Shown one piece after another: positions 55,080 to 63,477 of a DNA stretch of 64,000 nucleotides; within the stretch, counting starts at the first letter, position 1; each line of letters starts with the position of its first letter. Source of the DNA: Cupriavidus basilensis. GTDB taxonomy: Bacteria; Pseudomonadota; Gammaproteobacteria; Burkholderiales; Burkholderiaceae. The notes beneath the pieces were generated by a model, which saw nothing but the letters and a program-made list of their open reading frames with translations, was not told where the DNA came from and searched no databases. The stretch covers positions 38,511-102,510 of the forward strand of contig NZ_BBQM01000033.1 of assembly GCF_000876015.1 (NCBI RefSeq). Reading direction: 5' to 3'. The translations under genes were made by a program, and so were the position numbers.

Positions 55080-55919
55080 TCAGTGGCGCAGCTTGTAGCC
55101 GCTCTTGAGCATGCGCAGCGCGACGGCCGCGAGCACCACGAAGGCCGTGCCCACCACCGCCAGGCTGTAGGCCGGCGCCACGTCGGAGACGCCGAAGAAA
55201 CCGTAGCGGAAGCCGTCGATCATGTAGAAGAACGGGTTGGCGTGCGACACCGCCTGCCAGAACGGGGGCAGCGAGTGGATCGAGTAGAACACGCCGGACA
55301 GGAACGTGGCCGGCATGATCAGGAAATTCTGGAACGCGGCGAGCTGGTCGAACTTCTCCGCCCAGATGCCGGCGATCAGCCCCAGCGTGCCGAGGATGGC
55401 CGCGCCCAGCAGCGCGAACGCCAGGATCCAGCCGATGTAGGCGAAATGCAGGTGCGCGAACCACGCGGTCACCAGCAGCACGCCCAGGCCCACGGCCAGC
55501 CCGCGCACCACGGAGGCCACCACGTAGGCGCCGAACATCTCCCAGTGCGACAGCGGCGGCAGCATGATGAACACCAGGTTGCCGGTGATCTTGGACTGGA
55601 TCAGCGACGACGAGCTGTTGGCGAACGCATTCTGCAGCACGCTCATCATCACCAGGCCGGGCACCAGGAAGGCGGTGTAGCTGATCTGGTCGTACACCTT
55701 CACACGGTCTTCGAGCACGTGGCCGAAGATCAGCAGGTAGAGGATCGCCGTGAGCACGGGCGCGGCCACGGTCTGGAAGCTGACCTTCCAGAAACGCAGC
55801 ACTTCCTTGTAGAGCAGCGTGCGGAAGCCCACCAGGCCGCCCACCGCCATCGGCGCCAGGTGCGCGTTGAGAGCGTCCGGGACGTCCGTCGCGCGGTCGA
55901 ATTCGGTCGGCATCTTCAT
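55080..55919 (-). CDS. ABC-2 type transporter permease
   Basis: A 279-residue permease with six membrane helices of the ABC-2 exporter family (FRTLLYKEVLRFWKVSFQTVAAPVLTAILYLLIF, then the family block FLSGVFYSIHSLPPFWQAVSHANPFFYMIDGFRYGFFG). It resembles YadH. The ATG overlaps the stop of the ATPase gene (ATGA). Together they form a heteromeric exporter, and its position within the mla-murA string suggests an envelope lipid or glycan substrate, which is not proven. Confidence 0.9.
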   Translation of the reverse strand: MKMPTEFDRATDVPDALNAHLAPMAVGGLVGFRTLLYKEVLRFWKVSFQTVAAPVLTAILYLLIFGHVLEDRVKVYDQISYTAFLVPGLVMMSVLQNAFANSSSSLIQSKITGNLVFIMLPPLSHWEMFGAYVVASVVRGLAVGLGVLLVTAWFAHLHFAYIGWILAFALLGAAILGTLGLIAGIWAEKFDQLAAFQNFLIMPATFLSGVFYSIHSLPPFWQAVSHANPFFYMIDGFRYGFFGVSDVAPAYSLAVVGTAFVVLAAVALRMLKSGYKLRH

Positions 55920-56866
55920 GCTGCGGCCTCCACCGCCGTATCCGGCAGCGCGCCGGGCATATGGCCTTCGCGGCGCATGATCTGCACGAACACGTCCTCC
56001 AGGTCTGCCTTGTTGATTTCCATGTCCTCGATCTCGCAGCCGGCTTCGCGGCAGGCGGCCAGGATCGGCTCGACCGCCGGGTAGCCGGACAGGCGCAGGC
56101 GCACCGCGCGCTCGCCCGGGTTGGCGGGCATGCGCAGCGGCTCCAGCGCGGGCGGCAAGGTACCACGCGAAAATGTCAGCGCAAGCTGCAGGCCGGCGAA
56201 CTGGCTCAGCAGGTTGCTGGTGCGGTCCAGCGCCACCACCTCGCCGAACTTGAGCATGGCGATGCGGTCGCACAGCGCCTCGGCCTCTTCCAGGTAGTGC
56301 GTGGTGAGGATGATGGTGTGGCCTTCGCGGTTCAGGCGCGAGATGAACTTCCACAGCGTCTGGCGCAGTTCCACGTCCACGCCGGCGGTCGGCTCGTCGA
56401 GCACGATCACGGGCGGGCGGTGCACCAGCGCCTGCGCCACCAGCACGCGGCGCTTCATGCCGCCGGAGAGCTGGCGCATGTTGCTGTCGGCCTTGTTGGT
56501 GAGATCGAGGTTGGCCATGATCTCGTCGATCCAGTCGTCGTTGCGGGTCAGGCCGAAGTAGCCCGACTGCAGGCGCAGCGTCTCGCGCACGGTGAAGAAC
56601 GGATCGAAGACCAGTTCCTGCGGCACCACGCCCAGCATGCGGCGCGCCAGCCGGTAATCGGACACGACATCGTGGCCGAGCACGCGCACGCTGCCGGAAT
56701 CGGCGCGGTTCAGGCCCGCGAGAATGGAGATCAGCGTGGTCTTGCCGGCACCGTTGGGGCCGAGCAGGCCGAAGAATTCGCCGCGCTCGACGGTGAAGCT
56801 GACGCCCTTGAGCGCCTGCAGGTTGCGGTAGCGCTTGCGAACATCGGTGAGTTCGATGGCTTTCAT
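55916..56866 (-). CDS. ABC transporter ATP-binding protein (YadG-like)
   Basis: A 316-residue ATPase: Walker A GPNGAGKTT (about 37-45), signature LSGGMKRRV (about 130-138), Walker B VIVLDEPTAGVD (about 151-162) and the H-loop TTHYLEEAE. A C-terminal extension of about 75 residues follows the nucleotide-binding domain, as in YadG/NodI-type exporters. Coupled to the permease gene downstream. Confidence 0.92.
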   Translation of the reverse strand: MKAIELTDVRKRYRNLQALKGVSFTVERGEFFGLLGPNGAGKTTLISILAGLNRADSGSVRVLGHDVVSDYRLARRMLGVVPQELVFDPFFTVRETLRLQSGYFGLTRNDDWIDEIMANLDLTNKADSNMRQLSGGMKRRVLVAQALVHRPPVIVLDEPTAGVDVELRQTLWKFISRLNREGHTIILTTHYLEEAEALCDRIAMLKFGEVVALDRTSNLLSQFAGLQLALTFSRGTLPPALEPLRMPANPGERAVRLRLSGYPAVEPILAACREAGCEIEDMEINKADLEDVFVQIMRREGHMPGALPDTAVEAAA

Positions 56867-57009
56867 GGCCGGATACTGTTTGGCAGGCGCTGCGGGCTGC
56901 GGGCTCGCGCGCCGGCCTCCTTGAAATGGCGGGGACCGCCTTGGGTGCTTCGACCGGGTCTTGCGTCTGGTCCGTGCCTTTTTGTGCCGGAACGGTCGAA
57001 CAACCCGGA

Positions 57010-57015
57010 ATTATA
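57010..57015 (-). promoter_or_regulatory. candidate -10 box (TATAAT) for the ABC-2 exporter genes
   Basis: A perfect TATAAT on the minus strand lies 144 bp before the ATPase start, in the 254-bp spacer after the mlaB-like gene. No convincing -35 box is visible. The rest of this spacer shows no gene. Confidence 0.4.
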
Positions 57016-57120
57016 GGGGATGCGGGAGCAGTCCCGCTGTGTGCGCGAGGCGTGGCGCGTGCCATCGCCCGGGCATCGCGGTAGCAGGCGCCAGCACGGC
57101 GGCCTGCCACGGATGCCGGT

Positions 57121-57438
57121 TCAATGTCGGTGGGAGGCCCGGTGAGAAGCGTCGGACGGCGCGCCGGCGTCCGCGGCGGGCGCCAGTTGCAGCAGGGAGT
57201 CGACGCCGTACAGCGTGGCCAGCTGGGCCAGTTGCGCCGGCACGCCGACGAAGGACAGGACCTGCCCGCGGCCGGCGGCATCGCGCTGCCAGGCCAGCAG
57301 CACGGCGACCGCGGCGGAATCCACCTGGGCCAGCGCGCTGCAGTCCACCCGGTCTTCGCCCTGGGCCAGGCGAGCCAGCCCGTCACGCAGCACGGCGGCG
57401 GCGTTGCGGTTGGTCAGCGAAGTGTCGAGCGAGAGCAT
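57121..57438 (-). CDS. mlaB: STAS-domain protein, MlaB-like
   Basis: A 105-residue STAS protein (DRVDCSALAQVDSAAVAVLLAWQRDAAGRGQ, with the conserved D-S-A-A core) and a polar, His-rich tail. In E. coli MlaB binds MlaF and is needed for ATPase activity of the MlaFEDB complex. It lies at the end of the mla genes, which supports the call. Confidence 0.85.
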   Translation of the reverse strand: MLSLDTSLTNRNAAAVLRDGLARLAQGEDRVDCSALAQVDSAAVAVLLAWQRDAAGRGQVLSFVGVPAQLAQLATLYGVDSLLQLAPAADAGAPSDASHRASHRH

Positions 57439-57567
57439 CGAAGGGAGCCAGGGCTTTGCGGATAAGGGACTTCAGGAACTGAACGGCGCACCCGCCAGTC
57501 AGGCCGGGTGCGCCCATTGTAGAACACTTCGGCCGCGCATGCTGCGCCGCAGCCGGCGCGGCATGCC

Positions 57568-58194
57568 TCAGTTCTTGGCGTTGGCGAGCTGGCGGTTGCG
57601 GTCCTGCAGCGTCTTGACCACGCCTTCCACGCCCTGCTGGCCGACGATGGTGTTGAAGCTGCCCTTGTACGCCTCGGTCAGCCAGGCGCCCAGCACGTTG
57701 ATGTCATAGACCTTCCAGCCCTGCGGGGTCTTCTCGAGGCGGTAGTCCAGCTGGATCGGGTCGCCCTTGTTGATGACCTGGGTGCGGATGGTGGCGTCGG
57801 TGTCGTCCGGCGCGCCGCGGTACGGGCGGAACTGCACCTGCTGGTCGCGGATCTGCGCGATCGCGCCCGAATAGGTGCGGATCAGCAGGGTCTTGAATTC
57901 GTCGGTGATCTGCTTCTGCTGTTCCGGCGAGGCCTTGGACCAGTTGCGGCCCATCGCGATCTGGGTGGTGCGCTGGAAGTCCGCGTTGGGCAGGATCTTC
58001 TGCTCGACCAGCGCCGAGATCTTGCCGATATTGCCGGCCTGCATGTCCTTGTCGGCCCGCACGGTGGCCATCACGTCGCCGACCACGGCCTTGACCAGGC
58101 CATCGGGCGTGCTGGCATCCTGCGCCTGGGCATGGGCGGCGCCGGCAAAGGCAGCCACGGCAAGAAAAGGCAGCAACAGTCGCTTCATCATCAT
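57568..58194 (-). CDS. mlaC: MlaC periplasmic phospholipid-binding protein
   Basis: A 208-residue exported protein with a signal peptide (about 1-25, AHA cleavage), the family start PDGLVKAVVGDVMATVRADKDM and the core TYSGAIAQIRDQQVQFRPYRG. MlaC carries phospholipids between the outer-membrane MlaA and the inner-membrane MlaFEDB complex. ATG at 58194 is chosen with AGGAAG a few nt upstream; two further ATGs follow directly. Confidence 0.94.
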   Translation of the reverse strand: MMMKRLLLPFLAVAAFAGAAHAQAQDASTPDGLVKAVVGDVMATVRADKDMQAGNIGKISALVEQKILPNADFQRTTQIAMGRNWSKASPEQQKQITDEFKTLLIRTYSGAIAQIRDQQVQFRPYRGAPDDTDATIRTQVINKGDPIQLDYRLEKTPQGWKVYDINVLGAWLTEAYKGSFNTIVGQQGVEGVVKTLQDRNRQLANAKN

Positions 58195-58397
58195 CTTCTT
58201 CCTTGTCAATCTGACGCAGGGTATGCCGCGGCGCGGCGTCCTCGCGTATCCCGGCCTCCGGCCGGTTGGTGGTCACGCCCGGTTGGAGTCGGGCGCACCC
58301 GGGGAGTTCGCGGCGCCAAGGCTTCCGGCGCCACATCCATACGTTTTGTTGCAACGCTCACAACCGCGTCACGCATGGCGCGGCGCGGCGGGCGCGC

Positions 58398-59225
58398 TCA
58401 GCGCGGAAAACGGATGCCGGGCGGCATCTGCACCGGCGGCGTGGGCAGCGCCTGGTTTTCCTGCTGGGCATCGGCCGGCGGCGCGGACGGCTCGCCGTCG
58501 TCCTCGCTCTGCGGCGGATTGCCATCATAGATCTGGTACTGGCGGCGCTGCAGGTAGGCGTCGCGCAGGAAGCTGTATTTGTCCAGCGCGGCTTCCTCGA
58601 TCAGGTTGGACGCGCTCAGCAGCGAGGCACGCGTGCTGACGACGCGCACCCCGGTCAGCGTATTGCGGACCCAGATCGGGTCCACGTACGCCAGCGGGTC
58701 CATCTGGCGGTCCACCAGCATGCCGGCGGTATCGCGCACCGTGCTCGGCCCGAACAGCGGCAGCACCAGGTACGGGCCGGCCGGCACGCCCCACACGCCG
58801 AGGGTCTGGCCGAAGTCTTCCTTGTACTTGGGCAGCCCGGCCGGGGTGGCGATGTCGATCAGGCCGCCGATGCCCAGCACGCTGTTGATCGCCACGCGCA
58901 TGGTGTCTTCCGCCGCGCGCGTGGGCTTGCCCTGCAGCAGGTTGTTGATGGCCGAGTAGACATCGCTGACGTTGGAGAACGCGTTGTCGATCGCGGTGCG
59001 GATCGGCGAGGGCACGTAGTCGGTATAGAGCTGCGCGACCGGCTTGAGCACGACCTTGTCGACGCCGTCGTTGACGCGCTGGACCTGCCGGTTGAACGGC
59101 TCGATCGGGTCCTGCGGATTCGCCGTGGGCCCCGTCGCGCAACCCGCCATCAACAAGGCGGCCGCGGCCGCCGCCAGCCACTTCTGCCCCCCGCGCCATG
59201 ACGCGGCGACCCGTTTGCGCATCAT
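58398..59225 (-). CDS. mlaA: MlaA (VacJ) outer-membrane lipoprotein
   Basis: A 275-residue lipoprotein with the lipobox MAGC (Cys29) and the VacJ domain: DPIEPFNRQVQRVNDGVDKVVLKPVAQLY, NAFSNVSDVYSAINNLLQGK, and DFGQTLGVWGVPAGPYLVLPLFGPSTVRD. It removes mislocalised phospholipids from the outer leaflet and passes them to MlaC. The C-terminal 50 residues are Pro/Gln-rich and variable. Its ATG overlaps the mlaD stop by 4 bp; in E. coli mlaA is not part of this operon. Confidence 0.95.
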   Translation of the reverse strand: MMRKRVAASWRGGQKWLAAAAAALLMAGCATGPTANPQDPIEPFNRQVQRVNDGVDKVVLKPVAQLYTDYVPSPIRTAIDNAFSNVSDVYSAINNLLQGKPTRAAEDTMRVAINSVLGIGGLIDIATPAGLPKYKEDFGQTLGVWGVPAGPYLVLPLFGPSTVRDTAGMLVDRQMDPLAYVDPIWVRNTLTGVRVVSTRASLLSASNLIEEAALDKYSFLRDAYLQRRQYQIYDGNPPQSEDDGEPSAPPADAQQENQALPTPPVQMPPGIRFPR

Positions 59226-59740
59226 TTCACTCCCCCTGCGGGGGCGCTGGCCGCGCTCCCGCCCGCGTTGTTGCCGCCGGCACCCGCGTCCGCGGCTTTG
59301 TTATAGAGGAACTGCCCGATCAGGTTTTCCAGCACCACGGCCGACTGCGTCATGGTGATGCGCCCGCCGTCGGCCAGCATGGCGGTGTCGCCGCCCGCCT
59401 CGAGGCCGATGTACTGCTCGCCGAGCAGGCCCGAGGTGAGGATCTTGGCCGAGGTGTCCTTGGGAAACTGGTAGCGCGTCTCCAGGTTCAGCGACACGGT
59501 GGCCTGGTAGGTCTTGTCGTCGAAGCGGATGTCCGCCACGCGGCCCACCACCACCCCGGCGCTCTTGACCGGCGCGCGCGGCTTGAGGCCGCCGATGTTG
59601 TCGAAGCGCGCCTGCACGGCATAGGTCTGCTGGAACGACAGCGAACTCATGTTGCCGGCCTTCAGGGCCAGGAACAGCAGCGCGACGAAGCCCGCCACCA
59701 CGAACAGGCCAACCCAGAAATCGAGGGTATTTCTTTTCAT
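59222..59740 (-). CDS. mlaD: MlaD, MCE-domain substrate-binding protein
   Basis: A 172-residue inner-membrane protein with one N-terminal helix (about 8-26) and an MCE domain (QARFDNIGGLKPRAPVKSAGVVVGRVADI ... SGLLGEQYIGLEAGG). MlaD forms the hexameric ring on MlaE that accepts lipids. A low-complexity Gly/Ala tail ends the protein. The ATG follows AAGAGACGAGAG. Confidence 0.95.
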   Translation of the reverse strand: MKRNTLDFWVGLFVVAGFVALLFLALKAGNMSSLSFQQTYAVQARFDNIGGLKPRAPVKSAGVVVGRVADIRFDDKTYQATVSLNLETRYQFPKDTSAKILTSGLLGEQYIGLEAGGDTAMLADGGRITMTQSAVVLENLIGQFLYNKAADAGAGGNNAGGSAASAPAGGVK

Positions 59741-59806
59741 CTCTCGTCTCTTTTTCAAATACTGCACCGCGGCAACGGGCCGGATGGGGACAACGGCCCT
59801 GCCGGC

Positions 59807-60583
59807 TCAGCTGAACATCAGCGCCGTCAGCAGGAAATCCAGCGCCAGCACCGCCAGCGAGGCGATCACCACGGTCCGCGTGGTGGCGCGCGATACGCCT
59901 TCGGGCGTGGGCTTGGCCTCATAACCCTGGTACAGGGCGATGAACGTCACCGCGACGCCGAAGATAAAGCTCTTGATGACACCGTTGAGCACGTCGGCGC
60001 GCACGTCTACGCCGCCCTGCATCTGCGACCAGAACGCGCCCGCGTCCACGCCGATCATCTGCACGCCGACCACGTAGCCGCCGAGGATGCCGACCGCGCT
60101 GAAGATCGCGGCCAGCACCGGCATGGCCACCACGCCCGCCCAGAAGCGCGGCGCGATCACGCGCTGCAGCGGGTTCACCGCCATCATCTCCATTGCGGTG
60201 AGTTGTTCGCCGGCCTTCATCAAGCCGATTTCGGCGGTCAGCGAGGTGCCGGCGCGCCCGGCGAACAGCAGCGCGGTCACGACCGGCCCCAGCTCGCGCA
60301 CCAGCGACAGCGCCACCAGCAGGCCGAGCGCCTGCTCCGAGCCGTAGCGGTTGAGCGTGTAATAGCCCTGCAAACCGAGCACGAAGCCGACGAACAGCCC
60401 CGATACGGCGATGATCACCAGCGACAGGTTGCCGACGAAGAAGATCTGGTCGCTCACCAGCCGGAAGCGCCGCAGCAGCGCCGGCGACATCGCCAGCACC
60501 GTAAAGAACATGCGCGTGGCGTGGCCCAGCCCGTTCACGGAGCGCCGCACCGCGGCACCGATATTGGTGAAGAATCCCATCAT
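59807..60583 (-). CDS. mlaE: MlaE, ABC transporter permease for phospholipid
   Basis: A 258-residue permease with the MlaE family blocks VGNLSLVIIAVSGLFVGFVLGLQGYYTLNRYG, LVRELGPVVTALLFAGRAGTSLTAEIGLMKAGEQLTAMEMMAVNP and the C-terminal GVSRATTRTVVIASLAVLALDFLLTALMF. It partners MlaF. Its start overlaps the mlaF stop (ATGA). Confidence 0.95.
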   Translation of the reverse strand: MMGFFTNIGAAVRRSVNGLGHATRMFFTVLAMSPALLRRFRLVSDQIFFVGNLSLVIIAVSGLFVGFVLGLQGYYTLNRYGSEQALGLLVALSLVRELGPVVTALLFAGRAGTSLTAEIGLMKAGEQLTAMEMMAVNPLQRVIAPRFWAGVVAMPVLAAIFSAVGILGGYVVGVQMIGVDAGAFWSQMQGGVDVRADVLNGVIKSFIFGVAVTFIALYQGYEAKPTPEGVSRATTRTVVIASLAVLALDFLLTALMFS

Positions 60584-61401
60584 CGGGCGGCCTCGCCGGT
60601 GAAGTCGTCGGCCAGCGACGGCCCAGGATAGTGGAACGGCACCGGGCCGTCGGCCTCGGCATGGACGAACTGGTGCACGAAGGGGTCGGCCGAGGCGCGC
60701 AGCGCCTCGGGCTCGCCCTCGGCGACGATGCGGCCGTCGGCGATGAAATAGACGTAGTCGGCGATCTGGAAGGTCTCGTTGACGTCGTGCGAGACGATGA
60801 TGGTGGTGGCGCCGAGCGCCTCGTTGAGGCTGCGGATCAGGCGCGCGGTCAGGCCCAGCGAGATCGGGTCCAGCCCGGCGAACGGCTCGTCGTACATCAG
60901 CAGCGCCGGGTCCAGCGCGATCGCGCGGGCCAGCGCCACCCGGCGCGCCATGCCGCCGGAGATCTCCGAGGGCATCAGGTCGCGCGCGCCGCGCAGGCCG
61001 ACCGCGTTGAGCTTCATCAGCACCAGGTCGCGGATCATCGACTCGGGCAGGTCGGTATGTTCGCGCAAGGGGAAGGCAACGTTGTCGAACACCGAGAGAT
61101 CGGTGAACAGTGCGCCGAACTGGAACAGCATGCCCATCTGGCGCCGCACGGCGTACAGGCCGTCGCGGTCCAGCGCGGGGATGTTGGCGCCGTTGAACAG
61201 GATTTCGCCCTGTTGCGGCCGGACCTGGCCGCCGATCAGGCGCATCACGGTAGTCTTGCCGCAGCCCGAGCCGCCCATGACGGCGACCACCTTGCCGCGC
61301 GGGAAACGCATGCTGAGGCCCGACAGGATAGGCTTGCCGCCCGCCGTGTAGGCGAAGTCGACAGCGTTGAGCTCGACGAGGTTTGAGGCGGATTCCGTCA
61401 C
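60580..61401 (-). CDS. mlaF: MlaF, ABC transporter ATPase for phospholipid
   Basis: An ATPase of about 273 residues: Walker A MGGSGCGKTT, Q-loop QFGALF, signature ISGGMARRV, Walker B ALLMYDEPFAGLD and H-loop SHDVN. It drives lipid movement through MlaE. The GTG at 61401 (VTESASNLVEL) is preferred over the ATG at 61428. That ATG lies at the edge of a perfect TATAAT (61427-61432), so a transcript from this promoter would not contain it. If another promoter is used, nine extra residues are possible. Confidence 0.94.
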   Translation of the reverse strand: MTESASNLVELNAVDFAYTAGGKPILSGLSMRFPRGKVVAVMGGSGCGKTTVMRLIGGQVRPQQGEILFNGANIPALDRDGLYAVRRQMGMLFQFGALFTDLSVFDNVAFPLREHTDLPESMIRDLVLMKLNAVGLRGARDLMPSEISGGMARRVALARAIALDPALLMYDEPFAGLDPISLGLTARLIRSLNEALGATTIIVSHDVNETFQIADYVYFIADGRIVAEGEPEALRASADPFVHQFVHAEADGPVPFHYPGPSLADDFTGEAAR

Positions 61402-61426
61402 GTTTGCACCGTTTTGGCAGTCCGCC

Positions 61427-61456
61427 ATTATAAGGGCTAGTACCTAGCCATGCCCG
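61427..61456 (-). promoter_or_regulatory. promoter candidate for the mla operon, with a small inverted repeat
   Basis: TATAAT (minus, 61432-61427) is preceded after 18 bp by the weak -35 CGGGCA. Between them GGCTAG-GTA-CTAGCC is a perfect 6-bp inverted repeat that could be an operator. Confidence 0.45.
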
Positions 61457-61553
61457 GAGCAGTGTGGCGCAATCCACATCCATCGGCTGCAAATAATTGT
61501 TTCATCACTTTTTGCGGCTGGCGTGCCGTTCGAAACACATATTTCAGATCCGG

Positions 61554-62726
61554 CTATGGCTCCGTCGGCCCGCCCGCCTGCCGCAGGATCACCTGCCACT
61601 GGATCGACTCGGAGCGGATCGCGGTGGCGAACGCTTCCGGCGAGTCGCGCAGCGGCGTCAGCCCCGCCGCCAGCAGGCGGTCGCGCACCTCGCGCTCGCC
61701 CATGACGGCATCGAGCTCGCCGGCCAGCCGCGCGATGATCGCGTGCGGCGTCTTGGCCGGCGCGATCACGCCGAACCAGGCGCCCGCGCCGTAGCCGTCC
61801 AGCCCCGACTCCTGCAGCGTGGGCACCGCCGGCGCGAGCGGCGAGCGCGCCGTGCCGGTCACGCCCAGCAGCCGCAGGTTGCCGTTGCGGACATGGCCCT
61901 GCACCGCGGCATAAGAGCAGAAACAGGCACTGATGCGGCCCGCGAGCATCTCCTGCACCACCGCGCCCTCCCCCTTGGCCGTCACCAGCGGCACGCCATT
62001 GGGCACGCCGTGCACCGCGTATTCCGCATACAGGTGCGAAGGGCTGCCGGCCTGCCCGGAGCCATAGCTGTACGAAGCCGGGCTGGCCTTGACCGCGGTC
62101 AGCCACTGCTGCGGCGTGCGCATCGGCAGGCGCGCGTCGATCACCAGGAACAGCGGCATGGTGGCGACCCGCGCCACCGGCGTGAAGTCGCGCACCACGT
62201 CGTAGGGCACCGGCTCCAGGCCGGGCTGGATCAGCATGGTGGCCTGGTGGAACAGCAGCGTATGGCCGTCCGAGCTGGCCTTGGCCACCACGTCGCCGGC
62301 CGTGGTGCCGCCCGCGCCGGGCCGGTTGTCCACATCCACCAACACGCCCAAGCGCGCCGCCAGCCGCTCGGCCAGCATGCGCGCCACCGCGTCCGGCACG
62401 CCGCCGGCCGGGAACGGCACGATCAGGCGCACCGGGCGCGCGGGAAACGAGATCGGACGGGCGTAGCTGGCCGGAGTGGCGGCCGAGGTCGTGGCCGAAG
62501 CAGAAGATGGCGCCGCGGGCCGGGCCAGGCAGGCCCCGCCGGCGGCGGACAGCACGCCGCCGAGGCAAAGCGCCACGGCGCGCGCCGCAAGACGGCGCGG
62601 GGCAGGCAACGAGCCGGGCCGACGACCGGCGCGCGGCGGTGGCAACCAACGGGACGGCTCTGCCGCGGGGTGAAGCAACTTCGCCTTACCTCGCCAAAGC
62701 CGCGAAAACATGCGCACTTCGGACAT
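61554..62726 (-). CDS. Bug-family (TctC-like) periplasmic solute-binding protein
   Basis: A receptor of about 390 residues. A long N-terminal region with an arginine-rich stretch precedes the hydrophobic signal (AVALCLGGVLSAAGGACLA, near residues 50-68). The mature domain follows the Bug pattern: FPARPVRLIVPFPAGGVPDAVAR, NRPGAGGTTAGDVVA, YSYGSGQAGSPSHLYAEY. GGAGGAATTG before the ATG at 62726 strongly supports this start, so the leader is unusually long. No transport or enzyme partner adjoins it. Confidence 0.86.
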   Translation of the reverse strand: MSEVRMFSRLWRGKAKLLHPAAEPSRWLPPPRAGRRPGSLPAPRRLAARAVALCLGGVLSAAGGACLARPAAPSSASATTSAATPASYARPISFPARPVRLIVPFPAGGVPDAVARMLAERLAARLGVLVDVDNRPGAGGTTAGDVVAKASSDGHTLLFHQATMLIQPGLEPVPYDVVRDFTPVARVATMPLFLVIDARLPMRTPQQWLTAVKASPASYSYGSGQAGSPSHLYAEYAVHGVPNGVPLVTAKGEGAVVQEMLAGRISACFCSYAAVQGHVRNGNLRLLGVTGTARSPLAPAVPTLQESGLDGYGAGAWFGVIAPAKTPHAIIARLAGELDAVMGEREVRDRLLAAGLTPLRDSPEAFATAIRSESIQWQVILRQAGGPTEP

Positions 62727-62932
62727 CAATTCCTCCGAGCCACGGGCGTTGCCGGTGACATATGGGTCGGCTGAAAAGGGGATGAGCGAGGCAGTCTTTG
62801 TTCTGATTGTGCGGTTCATTCTACGAACAATGGCCAGAGCCGCACAGACCACGTTAACCATAGCCGGGACAACCCTGTGCGGGCCGCCGGGCCGATGCGC
62901 TGCACCCCGCAAACCCGCGCCGGGGCGCCGTC

Positions 62933-62938
62933 TATAAT
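62933..62938 (+). promoter_or_regulatory. -10 box (TATAAT) directly before the acetyltransferase
   Basis: The box ends 8 bp before the ATG at 62947, so transcription would start at or within a few bases of the start codon. No clear -35 box was found. Confidence 0.45.
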
Positions 62939-62946
62939 CGCCGGCC

Positions 62947-63477
62947 ATGAGCCAATCCATGCGCGAATCCATCCTCCGTCCGATGACGCCCGCCGACCTG
63001 CCCGCCGTGCTCGGCATCCAGGCGCAGTGCTACCGCGGCACGCTGCACGAATCCGGCGCGGCGCTGGCCAGCCGGCTGGCGCTCTCGCCCGCCACCTGCT
63101 GGGTCGCCGCGCCGGCGGGCCGGCCCGAGGCACTGGCCGCCTACCTGTTCACCCACATGTGGCCGCAGGACAGCCTGCCACCGTTCGACGGCCTGCTGGC
63201 CAGGCACTGGGACGGCGGCGAACTCACCTGGTTCGTGCACGACATGGCGGTGGCGCCCGCCGGGCAGGGGCAAGGCCTGGCCTTGCGGCTCTGGCAGGCA
63301 GCGCGGGCGGCGGCGCTCGACGCCGGGTTGTGCTCGTCGCGGCTGGTCGCGGTGCAGTCGGCGGCCGGCTGGTGGGGCCGGCTGGGCTATCAGCAGATTG
63401 CGCCGGCGGGCGCGGCGTTGTCCGCCAAACTGGCGGCCTATGGGGACGATGCGGTGTTGATGGAGAGAGAAGTTTAG
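62947..63477 (+). CDS. GNAT-family N-acetyltransferase
   Basis: A 176-residue acetyltransferase: LRPMTPADLPAVLGIQAQCY at the start, the acetyl-CoA loop VAPAGQGQGLALRLWQAA (about 100-117, motif A), and the C-terminal RLGYQQI that matches GNAT motif B. The substrate cannot be inferred. No Shine-Dalgarno precedes the ATG and the -10 box is 8 bp away, so the mRNA may be leaderless. Confidence 0.88.
   Translation: MSQSMRESILRPMTPADLPAVLGIQAQCYRGTLHESGAALASRLALSPATCWVAAPAGRPEALAAYLFTHMWPQDSLPPFDGLLARHWDGGELTWFVHDMAVAPAGQGQGLALRLWQAARAAALDAGLCSSRLVAVQSAAGWWGRLGYQQIAPAGAALSAKLAAYGDDAVLMEREV

Noticed and set aside
61497..62774. 425-residue plus-strand frame over the third Bug gene
   Set aside because: Antisense shadow of a receptor with clear family motifs and a strong Shine-Dalgarno.
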